A stretch of 63,293 bases of DNA from NCBI GenBank assembly GCA_945873925.1, contig CAMCES010000007.1, positions 1-63,293 of the forward strand. The letters run 5' to 3'. Below are positions 14,765 through 24,040 of this stretch, piece by piece. A program made the translations under genes and the position numbers. This DNA is from Bordetella parapertussis (GTDB lineage Bacteria; Pseudomonadota; Gammaproteobacteria; Burkholderiales; Burkholderiaceae_C). The first letter of the stretch is position 1. Each line of letters opens with the position of its first letter. The notes under the pieces are model-generated. The model was not told where the DNA came from. It saw nothing but the letters and a program-made list of their open reading frames with translations, and did not search any database.

Positions 14765-16099
14765 ATGCCCACCCCTCCTTCGCCCAGTTTGAGCAACCGC
14801 GTCTGGACTGTCAGTGGCCTGTGCCATGCCATCAGCGACAGCCTCAAGTCTCGCTTTAACCCGGTCTCGGTCAAGGGTGAGATCACTGGCTTTACCAAAG
14901 CCGCCAGTGGCCACTGTTACTTTGCTTTGAAAGACGATCAAGGACAGATGCGTTGCGCCATGTTCCGTCGCTCGGCTGAATTCCTGAACTTTCTTCCGCG
15001 CGAGGGTGATTTGGTGGAAGTGCAGGGTCGAGTGGGTTTGTACGAGCCCCGGGGTGAGTTGCAGTTGGTGGTCGAAGTCATGCGACCGGCTGGAGCGGGA
15101 CAATTGCATGAAGCCTTTTTGCGTCTCAAAGCCAAATTGGAAGCAGAGGGCTTATTTGAACAGGCGCGCAAACGCTCGGTACCTTTGCGACCCCAGGCCA
15201 TTGGTGTGGTGACTTCTTTGGGAGCGGCTGCTCTGCATGACGTGGTGACCGCCTTGCAGCGGCGCGTACCGCACATCCCGGTTTGGATCGCACCCAGTTT
15301 GGTCCAGGGGCCTGAAGCACCTGCTCAATTGATATCGGCTTTGCATGCCCTGCAAGCCTTACCCGAGGTGAATGTGATTTTGTTGGTCAGGGGCGGCGGT
15401 GCGATCGAAGACCTGTGGGCATTCAACGACGAAGGTTTGGCGCGTGCGGTGGTCGCTTGCAAAGTCCCCGTGGTCAGCGGTGTCGGGCATGAAACTGACT
15501 TCACCATCGCGGATTTTTGTGCGGACATGCGCGCGCCGACACCAACCGCAGCCGCTGAGCTTTGTGCCAACGACCAGGCCAGCGAACTGTTGGTCTTGCG
15601 CCGCCTGCAAGAGCCCATGACCCAACGGGTTCATTGGCGGCTGGACCAAGCCGAGCAGGCTTTGGACCGGGCGGAGCGACACATGGGTCGCCCCTCGGGT
15701 TGGTTGCATCAACAACAAAGCCTGTGCAGCACACTTGCAAACCGTCTTGGGCGTGGCGTGGCTCACTGCCTCAACCGCCAGCAATTGGCCCTTCAACCGT
15801 TGCAACCCCTTTTTCAACGAGCGGTTAAGGATGTTCCCGCGAGCTTAAAGCACCGTTTGGATAAGTTTCAGTGTTTGCTTGGCTCCATGGACCCTGCGCT
15901 GGTCCTCAAAAGGGGCTATGCATGGCTGCAAAACCAACATGGACTTGCTTTGGGCTCGGTTCACGAATTGACAGCAGGTCAATCGGTCCTTGCCCAATTG
16001 GCAGACGGCCAAGCAACTTTGCTGGTGACCTCCACCGCGCCAACGCAAGTTCAAGGCGGGCTGGTCGAAGCAGAAAACAAGGGTCCTTTGAGCCGATAA
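14765..16099 (+). CDS. xseA: Exodeoxyribonuclease VII large subunit
   Basis: XseA, with XseB, degrades single-stranded DNA in mismatch repair and recombination. The 444-residue protein has an N-terminal OB fold (SVKGEITGFTKAASGHCYFA) and the catalytic core (RPQAIGVVTSLGAAALHDV, LLVRGGGAIEDLWAFNDE, VVSGVGHETDFTIADF, RAPTPTAAAEL). A helical, coiled-coil-like part follows, and the tail VLKRGYAWLQN is typical. The ATG at 14765 is chosen; upstream TTG codons in frame lack a ribosome site. The gene diverges from exbB, and its last 49 nt overlap the convergent DUF192 gene. No xseB is in the window. Confidence 0.95.
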   Translation: MPTPPSPSLSNRVWTVSGLCHAISDSLKSRFNPVSVKGEITGFTKAASGHCYFALKDDQGQMRCAMFRRSAEFLNFLPREGDLVEVQGRVGLYEPRGELQLVVEVMRPAGAGQLHEAFLRLKAKLEAEGLFEQARKRSVPLRPQAIGVVTSLGAAALHDVVTALQRRVPHIPVWIAPSLVQGPEAPAQLISALHALQALPEVNVILLVRGGGAIEDLWAFNDEGLARAVVACKVPVVSGVGHETDFTIADFCADMRAPTPTAAAELCANDQASELLVLRRLQEPMTQRVHWRLDQAEQALDRAERHMGRPSGWLHQQQSLCSTLANRLGRGVAHCLNRQQLALQPLQPLFQRAVKDVPASLKHRLDKFQCLLGSMDPALVLKRGYAWLQNQHGLALGSVHELTAGQSVLAQLADGQATLLVTSTAPTQVQGGLVEAENKGPLSR

Positions 16100-16509
16100 C
16101 CCTTGCGGATGTTGCGCTTGGCAAACCAGCCTTGGTTCATCTCCAGCACAAACCGAACGGGTTTGTCTGAGCAATGAGACTGCGTGGAATGGGGCTGCAT
16201 GTCGACCAAATTGACAATCACCCCATCGTCGGCAATGAATGCGGCAGTCAGAGGCAGCAGGGTGTTTTTCATCCAAAAGCACTGTTGCTGCGCTTGTTCA
16301 AAAATGAAAATCATGCCCTCATGGGCCGGCATGGATGGGCGGTGCATCAAACCTGTTTCCCGTTGCTGGGGGTTGGCTGCGACTTGCAGGTCTAACTGGT
16401 GCATACCGGCTTGCAAAATCACACGGGGCAGGTTTGTCTGTGCTTGCTGTGACCAGGCCATGCTGGCAGCAGACAGAAAAAACACCAGCACTTGGATGAT
16501 TCGGGTCAT
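16051..16509 (-). CDS. DUF192 family exported protein
   Basis: This 152-residue protein has a Sec signal peptide (MTRIIQVLVFFLSAASMAWS, cleavage near residue 20) and a DUF192 domain. Its motifs are QRETGLMHRPSMPAHEGMIF, CFWMKNTLLPLTAAFIADDG and VRFVLEMNQGWFAKRNI. The family folds as a small beta-barrel found mostly in the periplasm; its biochemical role is not established. The ATG at 16509 is preferred because it starts the signal peptide; the longer frame to 16569 adds residues without sense. Its 3' end overlaps xseA by 49 nt, convergently. It diverges from icd. Confidence 0.88.
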   Translation of the reverse strand: MTRIIQVLVFFLSAASMAWSQQAQTNLPRVILQAGMHQLDLQVAANPQQRETGLMHRPSMPAHEGMIFIFEQAQQQCFWMKNTLLPLTAAFIADDGVIVNLVDMQPHSTQSHCSDKPVRFVLEMNQGWFAKRNIRKGYRLKGPLFSASTSPP

Positions 16510-16599
16510 GTTTGGGTCAGGGTCGATGGTTAGAATGATTTTAAACGGGAGGCTCCAAAAGAGGCTCATCCCGTGTGTTTACTTCCAGGAGAACGCCAC

Positions 16600-17853
16600 T
16601 TGTACCAGCATATCAAGGTGCCCGCCCAGGGCGAAAAAATCGTCGTCAACCAAGACCTGTCGTTGAACGTACCTGATCAGCCCATCATTCCTTACATCGA
16701 AGGTGACGGTACTGGCATGGACATCACCCCGGTGATGTTGAAAGTGGTCGATGCAGCAGTGGCAAAGGCCTATGGTGGCAAGCGACAAATCCACTGGATG
16801 GAAGTGTATGCGGGTGAAAAATCCACCCAAATTTACGGCCCCGATGTCTGGTTGCCCGAGGAAACCTTGGCTGCATTGAAAGAATATGTGGTGTCCATCA
16901 AGGGTCCCCTGACCACCCCGGTCGGTGGGGGTATCCGCTCCTTGAACGTGGCACTGCGCCAAGAGCTGGACTTGTATGTCTGTTTGCGCCCAGTGCAGTA
17001 TTTCAAGGGCGTGCCGTCTCCCTTGAAAGAGCCCGAGAAAACCAATATGGTGATCTTCCGTGAAAATTCAGAAGACATTTACGCCGGTATCGAATACGAA
17101 GCCGAGAGCGACAAAGCCAAAAAGCTGATCAAGTTCCTGATCGATGAAATGGGTGTCACCAAAATCCGTTTTCCCAACACCTCCGGCATTGGCATCAAGC
17201 CCGTCTCCCGCGAAGGCACCGAGCGATTGGTTCGCAAAGCGATTCAGTACGCGATTGACAACGACAAACCCAATGTGACCATCGTGCACAAAGGCAACAT
17301 CATGAAATACACCGAAGGTGGTTTCCGTGATTGGGCATACGCACTGGCTCAAAAAGAGTTTGGCGGGCAACTGATTGACGGCGGCCCATGGTGCAAATTC
17401 AACAACCCAGTGACCGGAAAAGAAATCATCGTCAAAGACAGCATTGCCGATGCTTTTTTGCAACAAATTTTGTTGCGCCCCGCCGAGTACAGCGTGATTG
17501 CCACCTTGAACCTCAATGGCGATTACGTATCCGATGCCCTGGCTGCGCAAGTCGGTGGCATTGGCATCGCACCGGGCGCCAACCTGTCTGACTCGGTGGC
17601 TTGCTTCGAGGCCACACATGGCACCGCTCCCAAATACGCGGGCAAAGACTATGTGAACCCCGGATCAGAGATTTTGTCGGCTGAAATGATGCTGCGCCAC
17701 ATGGGCTGGAAAGAAGCCGCTGACTTGATCATTTCATCGATGGAAAAAGCCATCTTGAGCCGAAAAGTCACCTACGACTTTGCCCGCTTGATGGAAGGCG
17801 CAACACAAGTCAGCTGCTCTGGCTTTGGTCAGGTGATGATCGAACACATGTGA
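16600..17853 (+). CDS. icd: NADP-dependent isocitrate dehydrogenase
   Basis: Icd oxidises isocitrate to 2-oxoglutarate in the TCA cycle. The 417-residue protein closely matches the E. coli length. It shows YIEGDGTGMD, RSLNVALRQELDLYVCLRPVQYF (Ser114 is the site phosphorylated by AceK in E. coli), IFRENSEDIYAGIE, NIMKYTEGGFRDW, NLNGDYVSDALAAQVGGIG and ATHGTAPKYAGK. The start is a TTG at 16600, giving MYQHIKVPAQGEKI. AGGAG lies 8 nt upstream, while the ATG-free upstream extension is not family-like. A hairpin at 17860-17880 follows the stop. Confidence 0.97.
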   Translation: MYQHIKVPAQGEKIVVNQDLSLNVPDQPIIPYIEGDGTGMDITPVMLKVVDAAVAKAYGGKRQIHWMEVYAGEKSTQIYGPDVWLPEETLAALKEYVVSIKGPLTTPVGGGIRSLNVALRQELDLYVCLRPVQYFKGVPSPLKEPEKTNMVIFRENSEDIYAGIEYEAESDKAKKLIKFLIDEMGVTKIRFPNTSGIGIKPVSREGTERLVRKAIQYAIDNDKPNVTIVHKGNIMKYTEGGFRDWAYALAQKEFGGQLIDGGPWCKFNNPVTGKEIIVKDSIADAFLQQILLRPAEYSVIATLNLNGDYVSDALAAQVGGIGIAPGANLSDSVACFEATHGTAPKYAGKDYVNPGSEILSAEMMLRHMGWKEAADLIISSMEKAILSRKVTYDFARLMEGATQVSCSGFGQVMIEHM

Positions 17854-17859
17854 TGCCAA

Positions 17860-17880
17860 CAAAGCGCTTCATGCGCTTTG
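17860..17880. terminator. Hairpin between icd and cold-shock gene
   Basis: CAAAGCGC (17860-17867) and GCGCTTTG (17873-17880) form an 8-bp stem with a 5-nt loop between the convergent icd and cold-shock genes, overlapping the latter's stop codon. There is no T-tract on either side, so it may be a transcript-end stabiliser rather than an intrinsic terminator. Confidence 0.4.
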
Positions 17881-18174
17881 GGCGATCAAATTGGCTCGAA
17901 ATTGGGGGGTTCTCAGTCGAGAACCTTTTGTGTTGTTGGGCTCGCTGACTTCTTTCACGATAGCGGGGGCTGCAATGACCCGAATATTTTTAGCCATCCA
18001 ACCCCTTGGGCCTTGCTCCAATTCGAAAACAACGCTTGCCCCCTGCTGCAGTGTTTTGAAGCCAGTCATCTCAACCTCGCTGAAATGGGCGAACACGTCA
18101 TGCTCGATTTCTAAGGATTGGATGAACCCAAAACCCTTGTGATTGTTAAACCATTTCACAATTCCAAATGCCAT
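17869..18174 (-). CDS. Cold-shock domain protein with C-terminal tail
   Basis: This is a CspA-like single-strand nucleic-acid chaperone. The cold-shock domain (1-66) starts MAFGIVKWFNNHKGFGFI with the RNP1 motif KGFGFI; the RNP2 equivalent is VFAHFS. It is 101 residues, about 30 longer than classical CspA, owing to a polar tail (KEVSEPNNTKGSRLR...) of unknown role. AGGAG lies 8 nt upstream of the ATG at 18174. The upstream region is very AT-rich, with a promoter-like element at 18236-18264 that would give a transcript leader of about 55 nt. It converges on icd and diverges from clpS. Confidence 0.92.
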   Translation of the reverse strand: MAFGIVKWFNNHKGFGFIQSLEIEHDVFAHFSEVEMTGFKTLQQGASVVFELEQGPRGWMAKNIRVIAAPAIVKEVSEPNNTKGSRLRTPQFRANLIAQSA

Positions 18175-18235
18175 TGCAGTTTCTCCTGTGTGTTTTTTTT
18201 GAATACTTAAATTATAATTAAATACGATTTAATGA

Positions 18236-18264
18236 ATTAAATAAGATATTTATTCGGTTGTAAA
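18236..18264 (-). promoter_or_regulatory. Predicted sigma-70 promoter of cold-shock gene
   Basis: On the minus strand TTTACA (18264-18259) is followed after exactly 17 nt by TTTAAT (18241-18236), in the AT-rich stretch between the cold-shock gene and clpS. This would start a transcript near 18229 and leave a leader of about 55 nt. A TATAAT nearby (18211-18218 on either strand) is an alternative -10. Confidence 0.45.
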
Positions 18265-18352
18265 ATACTATTTTAGAAGCCATTGACCACAGCCGCACCC
18301 AGCCGATCACCGTCCAAGCCTTGTGGCAAGACGTCCTCGATAGAATCTGCTC

Positions 18353-18700
18353 ATGGCCAGCACAACACCCACCCCCGCAGTCCCAACGCCACCCACCTCG
18401 GACGGCGATTCGGTCGTTCTAGAGCGCAGAGCCCAACGCACACAGCCCCCGCAGATGCACCAGGTGGTCATGTTGAACGATGATTTCACCCCGATGGAGT
18501 TCGTGGTCAGGGTGTTGCAGGAGTTTTTCAGCAAGGACCGGGAGGCTGCCACCCAGATCATGTTGAAAATCCACCTGGACGGCAAAGGTGTTTGCGGGGT
18601 TTATTCCAAGGATGTGGCTGCCACCAAGGTCGACCAGGTTCAAGACGCCGCCCACCAAGCCGGTCATCCGCTGCAATGTTTGAGCGAACCGGTTGAATAA
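18353..18700 (+). CDS. clpS: ATP-dependent Clp protease adaptor ClpS
   Basis: ClpS delivers N-degron proteins to ClpAP. The 115-residue protein has a flexible Pro/Thr-rich N-terminal tail (1-30), needed to engage ClpA, and the folded core. The core contains HQVVMLNDDFTPMEFVV, with the Asn-Asp-Asp substrate pocket, FFSKDREAATQIMLKIHLDGKG and GVYSKDVAATKV. The ATG at 18353 is the first in frame. clpA follows after 54 nt, and the pair is a conserved unit. clpP is not in the window. Confidence 0.95.
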   Translation: MASTTPTPAVPTPPTSDGDSVVLERRAQRTQPPQMHQVVMLNDDFTPMEFVVRVLQEFFSKDREAATQIMLKIHLDGKGVCGVYSKDVAATKVDQVQDAAHQAGHPLQCLSEPVE

Positions 18701-18754
18701 TTGAAGCATGTTTCCATATACAGTTGATCCCAAAAACGCCCCAAGGAAGAAATC

Positions 18755-21082
18755 ATGATTGCCCAGGAACTAGAAGTCAGCTTACACATGGCCTTTGTAG
18801 AGGCTAGGCAGCAGCGTCACGAGTTCATCACTGTTGAACATTTGTTGCTGGCATTGCTTGACAACCCAAGTGCAGCAGAGGTGCTGCGCGCCTGCTCCGC
18901 CAATATCGATGATTTGCGAAAGTCACTTTCCAATTTCATCAAAGACAACACGCCCCAGGTGGCAGGCAGCGATGAGGTGGATACCCAGCCCACCCTTGGC
19001 TTTCAGCGTGTGATTCAACGCGCCATCATGCATGTGCAGTCCACAGGCAATGGGAAAAAAGAAGTCACGGGGGCCAACGTACTGGTGGCTATTTTTGGTG
19101 AAAAAGACTCGCATGCGGTGTACTACCTACACCAGCAAGGCGTGACTCGCTTGGATGTGGTCAATTTCATCGCCCATGGCATCAAAAAAAGCGATCCCCC
19201 AGAACCTTCCAAAAGCAACGAATCAGCTGCTCCTGAATCCGAAGAGCTGAGCGAAAAATCAGAAAAAGCCTCGCCCCTGGAGCAGTTCACCCAGAACCTC
19301 AATCAACTCGCCAAAGACGGCAAGATCGACCCGTTGATCGGCCGCGAATACGAGGTCGAGCGCACCATTCAAATCCTCTGCCGCCGCCGCAAAAACAACC
19401 CCTTGTTGGTTGGTGAGGCGGGCGTGGGAAAAACAGCCATCGCCGAAGGCTTGGCATGGCGCATCACACAAAAAGACGTGCCTGAAATTTTGGCCGAAGC
19501 GGTGGTTTATTCCCTCGACATGGGGGCTTTGTTGGCGGGCACCAAATACCGCGGCGACTTTGAACAACGTCTCAAAGGCGTTTTGAAGTCGCTCAAAGAC
19601 AAGCCCAATGGCGTTTTGTTCATTGACGAAATCCACACCCTGATTGGCGCAGGCGCAGCCTCCGGCGGCACCTTGGACGCGTCCAATTTACTCAAGCCCG
19701 CACTCTCCAGCGGCCAACTCAAGTGCATCGGAGCCACCACTTTCAGCGAGTACCGAGGTATTTTTGAAAAGGATGCTGCTTTGAGTCGCCGCTTCCAAAA
19801 GGTCGATGTGGTCGAGCCCACGATTGAGCAGACGGTCGACATCCTCAAAGGTTTGAAATCCCGTTTCGAGGAACACCACAGCGTCAAGTACGCCGTGGCT
19901 GCATTGCAAGCCGCGGCCGAATTGAGCGCCAAATACATCAACGACCGCCACTTGCCTGACAAGGCGATTGACGTGATTGACGAAGCAGGCGCGGCTCAAC
20001 GCATCTTGCCTGCCTCCAAGCGCAAGAAAACCATCAGCAAAAGCGAAATTGAAGACATCGTTGCCAAAATCGCCCGTATCCCGCCCGCCAGCGTGTCCAA
20101 CGACGACCGCGGCAAGTTGCAGACCCTGGAGCGCGATTTGAAGAGCGTGGTCTTCGGCCAAGACAAAGCCCTGGAAGTGTTGGCGTCAGCAGTCAAGATG
20201 GCCCGCTCTGGTTTGGGCAAATCGGACAAACCGATCGGTGCGTTTTTGTTCAGCGGTCCAACAGGTGTGGGCAAAACCGAAGCCGCCAAACAACTTGCTT
20301 ACATCTTGGGCATCGACTTGCTGCGTTTTGACATGTCCGAGTACATGGAGCGACATGCGGTCAGCCGGCTGATTGGCGCGCCTCCGGGTTATGTCGGCTT
20401 TGACCAAGGTGGCCTGCTCACCGAAGCCGTCACCAAAAAGCCGCACTCGGTGTTGTTGCTCGATGAAATCGAAAAGGCCCACCCAGACATTTTCAACGTC
20501 TTGTTACAGGTGATGGACCATGGCACCTTGACCGACAACAACGGACGCAAGGCTGACTTTCGCAACGTGATCATCATCATGACCACCAATGCGGGTGCTG
20601 AGACCATGAACAAATCCACCATTGGCTTTACCAATGCACGTGAACCGGGTGACGAACTGGCCGACATCAAGCGCTTGTTCACACCTGAGTTTCGCAACCG
20701 CTTGGACGCCACGGTCAGCTTCAAGCCGCTGGATGAAATCGTCATCATGCGCGTGGTCGACAAATTTTTGTTGCAACTCGAAACCCAGTTGGCCGAGAAA
20801 AAAGTCGATGTCACCTTCACCGATGATTTGCGCAAACACCTGGCGAAAAAAGGCTTCGACCCGCTTATGGGTGCGCGTCCCATGCAGCGCCTGATCCAAG
20901 ACACGATTCGCAAGGCCTTGGCCGATGAACTCCTGTTCGGTCGCTTAACCGACGGTGGGCGACTCATGGTCAGCCTGGACGAAAAGGAAGAAGTCCTGTT
21001 GGACATTCAACCCTTGCCGAAAAAAGAATCGCGCTCTTCCAAGTCCGAGCCCACCGAACCAGAAGAAGCAGAAGCGAGTTGA
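18755..21082 (+). CDS. clpA: ATP-dependent Clp protease ATP-binding subunit ClpA
   Basis: ClpA is the AAA+ unfoldase of ClpAP. The 775-residue protein has the N-domain (1-142), an acidic linker (145-172), and a first ATPase with GEAGVGKT (220-227) and FIDEIHTLIGAG. The second ATPase has GPTGVGKT (501-508) and LLDEIEKAHPDIFN. The IGF tripeptide in NKSTIGFTNA sits where the ClpP-docking loop IGL/IGF is expected. The C-terminal tail is Lys/Ser/Glu-rich. AAGGAAG lies 6 nt before the ATG. It lies just ahead of yebC, with only 2 nt between the stop and the proposed yebC TTG. Confidence 0.97.
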   Translation: MIAQELEVSLHMAFVEARQQRHEFITVEHLLLALLDNPSAAEVLRACSANIDDLRKSLSNFIKDNTPQVAGSDEVDTQPTLGFQRVIQRAIMHVQSTGNGKKEVTGANVLVAIFGEKDSHAVYYLHQQGVTRLDVVNFIAHGIKKSDPPEPSKSNESAAPESEELSEKSEKASPLEQFTQNLNQLAKDGKIDPLIGREYEVERTIQILCRRRKNNPLLVGEAGVGKTAIAEGLAWRITQKDVPEILAEAVVYSLDMGALLAGTKYRGDFEQRLKGVLKSLKDKPNGVLFIDEIHTLIGAGAASGGTLDASNLLKPALSSGQLKCIGATTFSEYRGIFEKDAALSRRFQKVDVVEPTIEQTVDILKGLKSRFEEHHSVKYAVAALQAAAELSAKYINDRHLPDKAIDVIDEAGAAQRILPASKRKKTISKSEIEDIVAKIARIPPASVSNDDRGKLQTLERDLKSVVFGQDKALEVLASAVKMARSGLGKSDKPIGAFLFSGPTGVGKTEAAKQLAYILGIDLLRFDMSEYMERHAVSRLIGAPPGYVGFDQGGLLTEAVTKKPHSVLLLDEIEKAHPDIFNVLLQVMDHGTLTDNNGRKADFRNVIIIMTTNAGAETMNKSTIGFTNAREPGDELADIKRLFTPEFRNRLDATVSFKPLDEIVIMRVVDKFLLQLETQLAEKKVDVTFTDDLRKHLAKKGFDPLMGARPMQRLIQDTIRKALADELLFGRLTDGGRLMVSLDEKEEVLLDIQPLPKKESRSSKSEPTEPEEAEAS

Positions 21083-21084
21083 TT

Positions 21085-21804
21085 TTGGCGGGTCACAGCA
21101 AATGGGCGAATATCCAGCACCGCAAAGGTCGGCAGGATGAAAAACGCGGCAAGGTCTGGACACGGGTGATCCGAGAAATCATGGTGGCAGCCCGCTTGGG
21201 CGGTGGCGACTTCGACACCAATCCCCGTTTGCGCATGGCGGTCGAAAAAGCCAAGTCGGCCAACATGCCTGCCGATACCATCAAGCGCAATATTGACAAA
21301 GCCACTGGCAATCTCGAAGGTGTGCATTACGAAGAGATTCGCTACGAGGGCTATGGGATTGCCGGCGTGGCCCTGATGGTCGACACCATGACCGATAACA
21401 AGGTGCGCACTGTGGCAGAGGTCCGCCATGCATTGAGCAAACACGGGGGCAACATGGGCACCGAAGGCTCGGTGTCTTTCCAGTTCAAGCACTGCGGCCA
21501 ACTCATTTTGGCGCCTGGCACAGCCGAGGACAAAGTCATGGAAGTGGCTTTAGAAGCTGGCGCAGAGGATGTCTTGGTCGACGACGAGGGTGCGATCGAG
21601 GTGCTGACCCAACCAGCCGATTTCGAGGCTGTCAAAGCAGCCTTGGACCAGGCGGGCTTATCCCCTGGCATGGCCGAGGTGACTTACCGTGCTGAGAACA
21701 CCATCGAACTCAGTGAAGATGACCAGGTCAAAATGCAAAAAATCATTGACGCTCTGGAAGAGCTTGATGATGTGCAAGATGTTTTTCATAACGCTGCCTT
21801 ATGA
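21085..21804 (+). CDS. yebC: YebC/PmpR family protein
   Basis: This 239-residue member of the YebC/TACO1 family has been linked to transcription regulation and, more recently, to translation of difficult peptide stretches. Typical segments are AGHSKWANIQHRKGRQDEKRGK, EVRHALSKHGGNMGTEGSVSFQF, EAGAEDVLVDDEGAIEVLT and AEVTYRAENTIELSEDD. No ATG fits the family N-terminus; the TTG at 21085 places Met directly before AGHSKW and is taken as start, with only a weak GAAG ribosome site. The stop overlaps the purD start as ATGA. Confidence 0.93.
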   Translation: MAGHSKWANIQHRKGRQDEKRGKVWTRVIREIMVAARLGGGDFDTNPRLRMAVEKAKSANMPADTIKRNIDKATGNLEGVHYEEIRYEGYGIAGVALMVDTMTDNKVRTVAEVRHALSKHGGNMGTEGSVSFQFKHCGQLILAPGTAEDKVMEVALEAGAEDVLVDDEGAIEVLTQPADFEAVKAALDQAGLSPGMAEVTYRAENTIELSEDDQVKMQKIIDALEELDDVQDVFHNAAL

Positions 21805-23090
21805 AAATACTCGTCATTGGCGCGGGCGGTCGGGAACACGCTTTGGCCTGGAAGCTGACCCAGTCGCCGCAGGTGCAAATGGTTTATGTGGCGCCGGGCA
21901 ACGCTGGCATCACCCGCCATAAATACCTGCAATCGGTCGCATTGACGGACATCGTTGCATTGCGCCAGTGGGCGCAAGACAACCAGATCGGTTTGACCGT
22001 GGTTGGTCCCGAAGCACCTTTGGCCGCTGGTGTGGTGGATGAATTTCGCAAGCATGGTTTGCGTATCTTTGGCCCCAGCCAAGCCGCCGCCCAGCTCGAA
22101 AGTTCCAAAGCTTTCTCTAAAGCGTTCATGGAACGCCACGGTATCCCCACCGCGCGCTACGCCACGTTTGAGGATGCAGCCCTGGCCCGTGCCTATGTCC
22201 ATTCTCATGGCGCGCCGATCGTCGTCAAAGCCGACGGCTTGGCCGCAGGCAAAGGCGTGGTGGTGGCGACCACGGTTCAAGAGGCGCATGACGCAATCGA
22301 CAACATGCTGCTGGACAACACCTTGGGCGTGCAGCACAACGCGGGCAAAGCGCGGGTGGTCATCGAAGAATTTTTGGCGGGTGAAGAAGCTTCATTCATG
22401 GTGATTGCACATGGTTTGGTGGCCGTTCCATTGGCCACTTCCCAAGACCACAAGCGATTGCAAGATGGCGACCTGGGTCCCAACACCGGTGGCATGGGCG
22501 CGTATTCACCTGCACCGGTGGTTACCCCCGAGATCCATGCCAGGGTCATGCGCGAAGTCATCCAACCCACCTTGAAAGGCATGCAGGCCGATGGCATTCC
22601 TTACAGCGGTTTTTTATACGCTGGCTTGATGATCAGCCCCGACGGACAGCTCAAGGTGCTGGAGTTCAATTGCCGCATGGGTGACCCCGAAACCCAGCCG
22701 ATTGTGATGCGCCTCAAAAGCGATTTGGTCGATGCTTTGCTGGCTGCGACCGACAGTCAACCAGCCACGTTGGCGTCTGTTGAATTGACCTGGGACAGAC
22801 GCTTCGCGTTGGGCGTGGTACTGGCTGCCGCCAACTACCCGGCCACGCCTCGGCGAGGAGATGCGATCCAAGGTTTGCCACTTGATCAAGCCGATGTCAT
22901 GGTGTTTCATGCCGCCACCCAAAGCAACGGCGATCAGATACACACCAGCGGTGGACGGGTCCTGTGCGTGACGGCTCTGGGTGACACGGTGCGACAGGCC
23001 CAAGTCCATGCCTACGAGGTGGTGGACAAAATCCATTTTGATGGCATGCAGTTCCGACGCGACATTGGTCATCTTGCGATTCGACGCTGA
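21801..23090 (+). CDS. purD: Phosphoribosylamine-glycine ligase
   Basis: PurD joins glycine to phosphoribosylamine with ATP in purine synthesis. The 429-residue ATP-grasp protein has VIGAGGREHALAWKL at the N-terminus, VVGPEAPLAAGVVDEF, the ATP-grasp loop KADGLAAGKGVVVA, GPNTGGMGAYSPAP, VLEFNCRMGDPETQ and a C-terminal domain. The ATG overlaps the yebC stop by 4 nt. hemF follows after 32 nt. Confidence 0.97.
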   Translation: MKILVIGAGGREHALAWKLTQSPQVQMVYVAPGNAGITRHKYLQSVALTDIVALRQWAQDNQIGLTVVGPEAPLAAGVVDEFRKHGLRIFGPSQAAAQLESSKAFSKAFMERHGIPTARYATFEDAALARAYVHSHGAPIVVKADGLAAGKGVVVATTVQEAHDAIDNMLLDNTLGVQHNAGKARVVIEEFLAGEEASFMVIAHGLVAVPLATSQDHKRLQDGDLGPNTGGMGAYSPAPVVTPEIHARVMREVIQPTLKGMQADGIPYSGFLYAGLMISPDGQLKVLEFNCRMGDPETQPIVMRLKSDLVDALLAATDSQPATLASVELTWDRRFALGVVLAAANYPATPRRGDAIQGLPLDQADVMVFHAATQSNGDQIHTSGGRVLCVTALGDTVRQAQVHAYEVVDKIHFDGMQFRRDIGHLAIRR

Positions 23091-23122
23091 TGCCTGCTTG
23101 TATTTCAGTTGTGGAGACTTGA

Positions 23123-24040
23123 ATGAACCCCGCCTTTGAAGCTGTACGCATTTACCTCCTGGATTTGCAAAGCCGTATCACCGATGCGCTTGAAAAACTC
23201 GATGGTGGTGGTCGGTTCATTGCCGATGCGTGGGAGAAGCCACCAGGTGAGACATTGCAAGGCAATGGCATCACCAAAATCATGGAGCAGGGCAAGGTAT
23301 TCGAGCGAGCAGGTTGCGGTTTCTCGCATGTCACGGGCCCCAAGCTGCCTCCTTCGGCCACGCAACACCGGCCCGAACTCAATGGTAGCGCCTTCGAGGC
23401 CATGGGTGTGTCTTTGGTTTTTCATCCGCGCAACCCCTATGTGCCCACGGTGCACATGAATGTCCGCGCCCTGTTGGCCAAACCGGTCAATGCAGAGCCC
23501 GTGGCCTGGTTTGGTGGCGGCATGGACCTCACGCCTTATTACGGTTTTGATGAAGACGCGGTGCACTTCCATCAAACCTGCAAGCAAGCTTTGCAACCAT
23601 TTGGAGAAGGCCTTTACCCTCGCTTCAAAACCTGGTGTGATGAGTATTTCTTTTTGAAGCATCGCAATGAACCACGTGGCATTGGCGGCATTTTTTACGA
23701 TGACTTCTCTGAGTTGGGCTTTGAGCAAAGCTTTACCCTGATGAAGAGCGTGGGAGACCATCTTTTGCCAGCCTATGTGCCCTTGGTTGAAAAACGCAAA
23801 GACATGCCCTATGGTGAGCGAGAGCGACAACACCAGTTGTACCGCCGGGGCCGTTACGTGGAGTTCAACCTGGTGTGGGACCGCGGAACCCATTTTGGGC
23901 TGCAGTCCGGTGGTCGAACCGAATCGATTTTGCTGTCCATGCCCTCTCTGGTGAGTTGGTCCTACCAGCACCAACCCGAGCCTGGCTCCCCTGAAGACCA
24001 ACTCACTTCGTACTATCTCCAAGGGAGAAATTGGGTCTGA
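23123..24040 (+). CDS. hemF: Oxygen-dependent coproporphyrinogen III oxidase
   Basis: HemF uses oxygen to decarboxylate coproporphyrinogen III to protoporphyrinogen IX in haem synthesis. The 305-residue cytoplasmic protein shows GFSHVTGPKLPPSATQHRP, NPYVPTVHMNVRAL, WFGGGMDLTPYYGFDEDA, FKTWCDEYFFLKHRNEPRGI, RGRYVEFNLVWDRGTHFGL and SILLSMPSLVSW, all family hallmarks. GGAG lies 7 nt before the ATG at 23123. Its end overlaps the proposed nadD start by 10 nt. An aerobic lifestyle is implied, as no hemN is visible here. Confidence 0.97.
   Translation: MNPAFEAVRIYLLDLQSRITDALEKLDGGGRFIADAWEKPPGETLQGNGITKIMEQGKVFERAGCGFSHVTGPKLPPSATQHRPELNGSAFEAMGVSLVFHPRNPYVPTVHMNVRALLAKPVNAEPVAWFGGGMDLTPYYGFDEDAVHFHQTCKQALQPFGEGLYPRFKTWCDEYFFLKHRNEPRGIGGIFYDDFSELGFEQSFTLMKSVGDHLLPAYVPLVEKRKDMPYGERERQHQLYRRGRYVEFNLVWDRGTHFGLQSGGRTESILLSMPSLVSWSYQHQPEPGSPEDQLTSYYLQGRNWV

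Noticed and set aside
18175..18352. The AT-rich stretch before clpS as a replication origin or transferred segment
   Set aside because: It is only 178 nt, has no repeats of DnaA-box type that I can see, and is explained by divergent promoters of the cold-shock and clpS genes.
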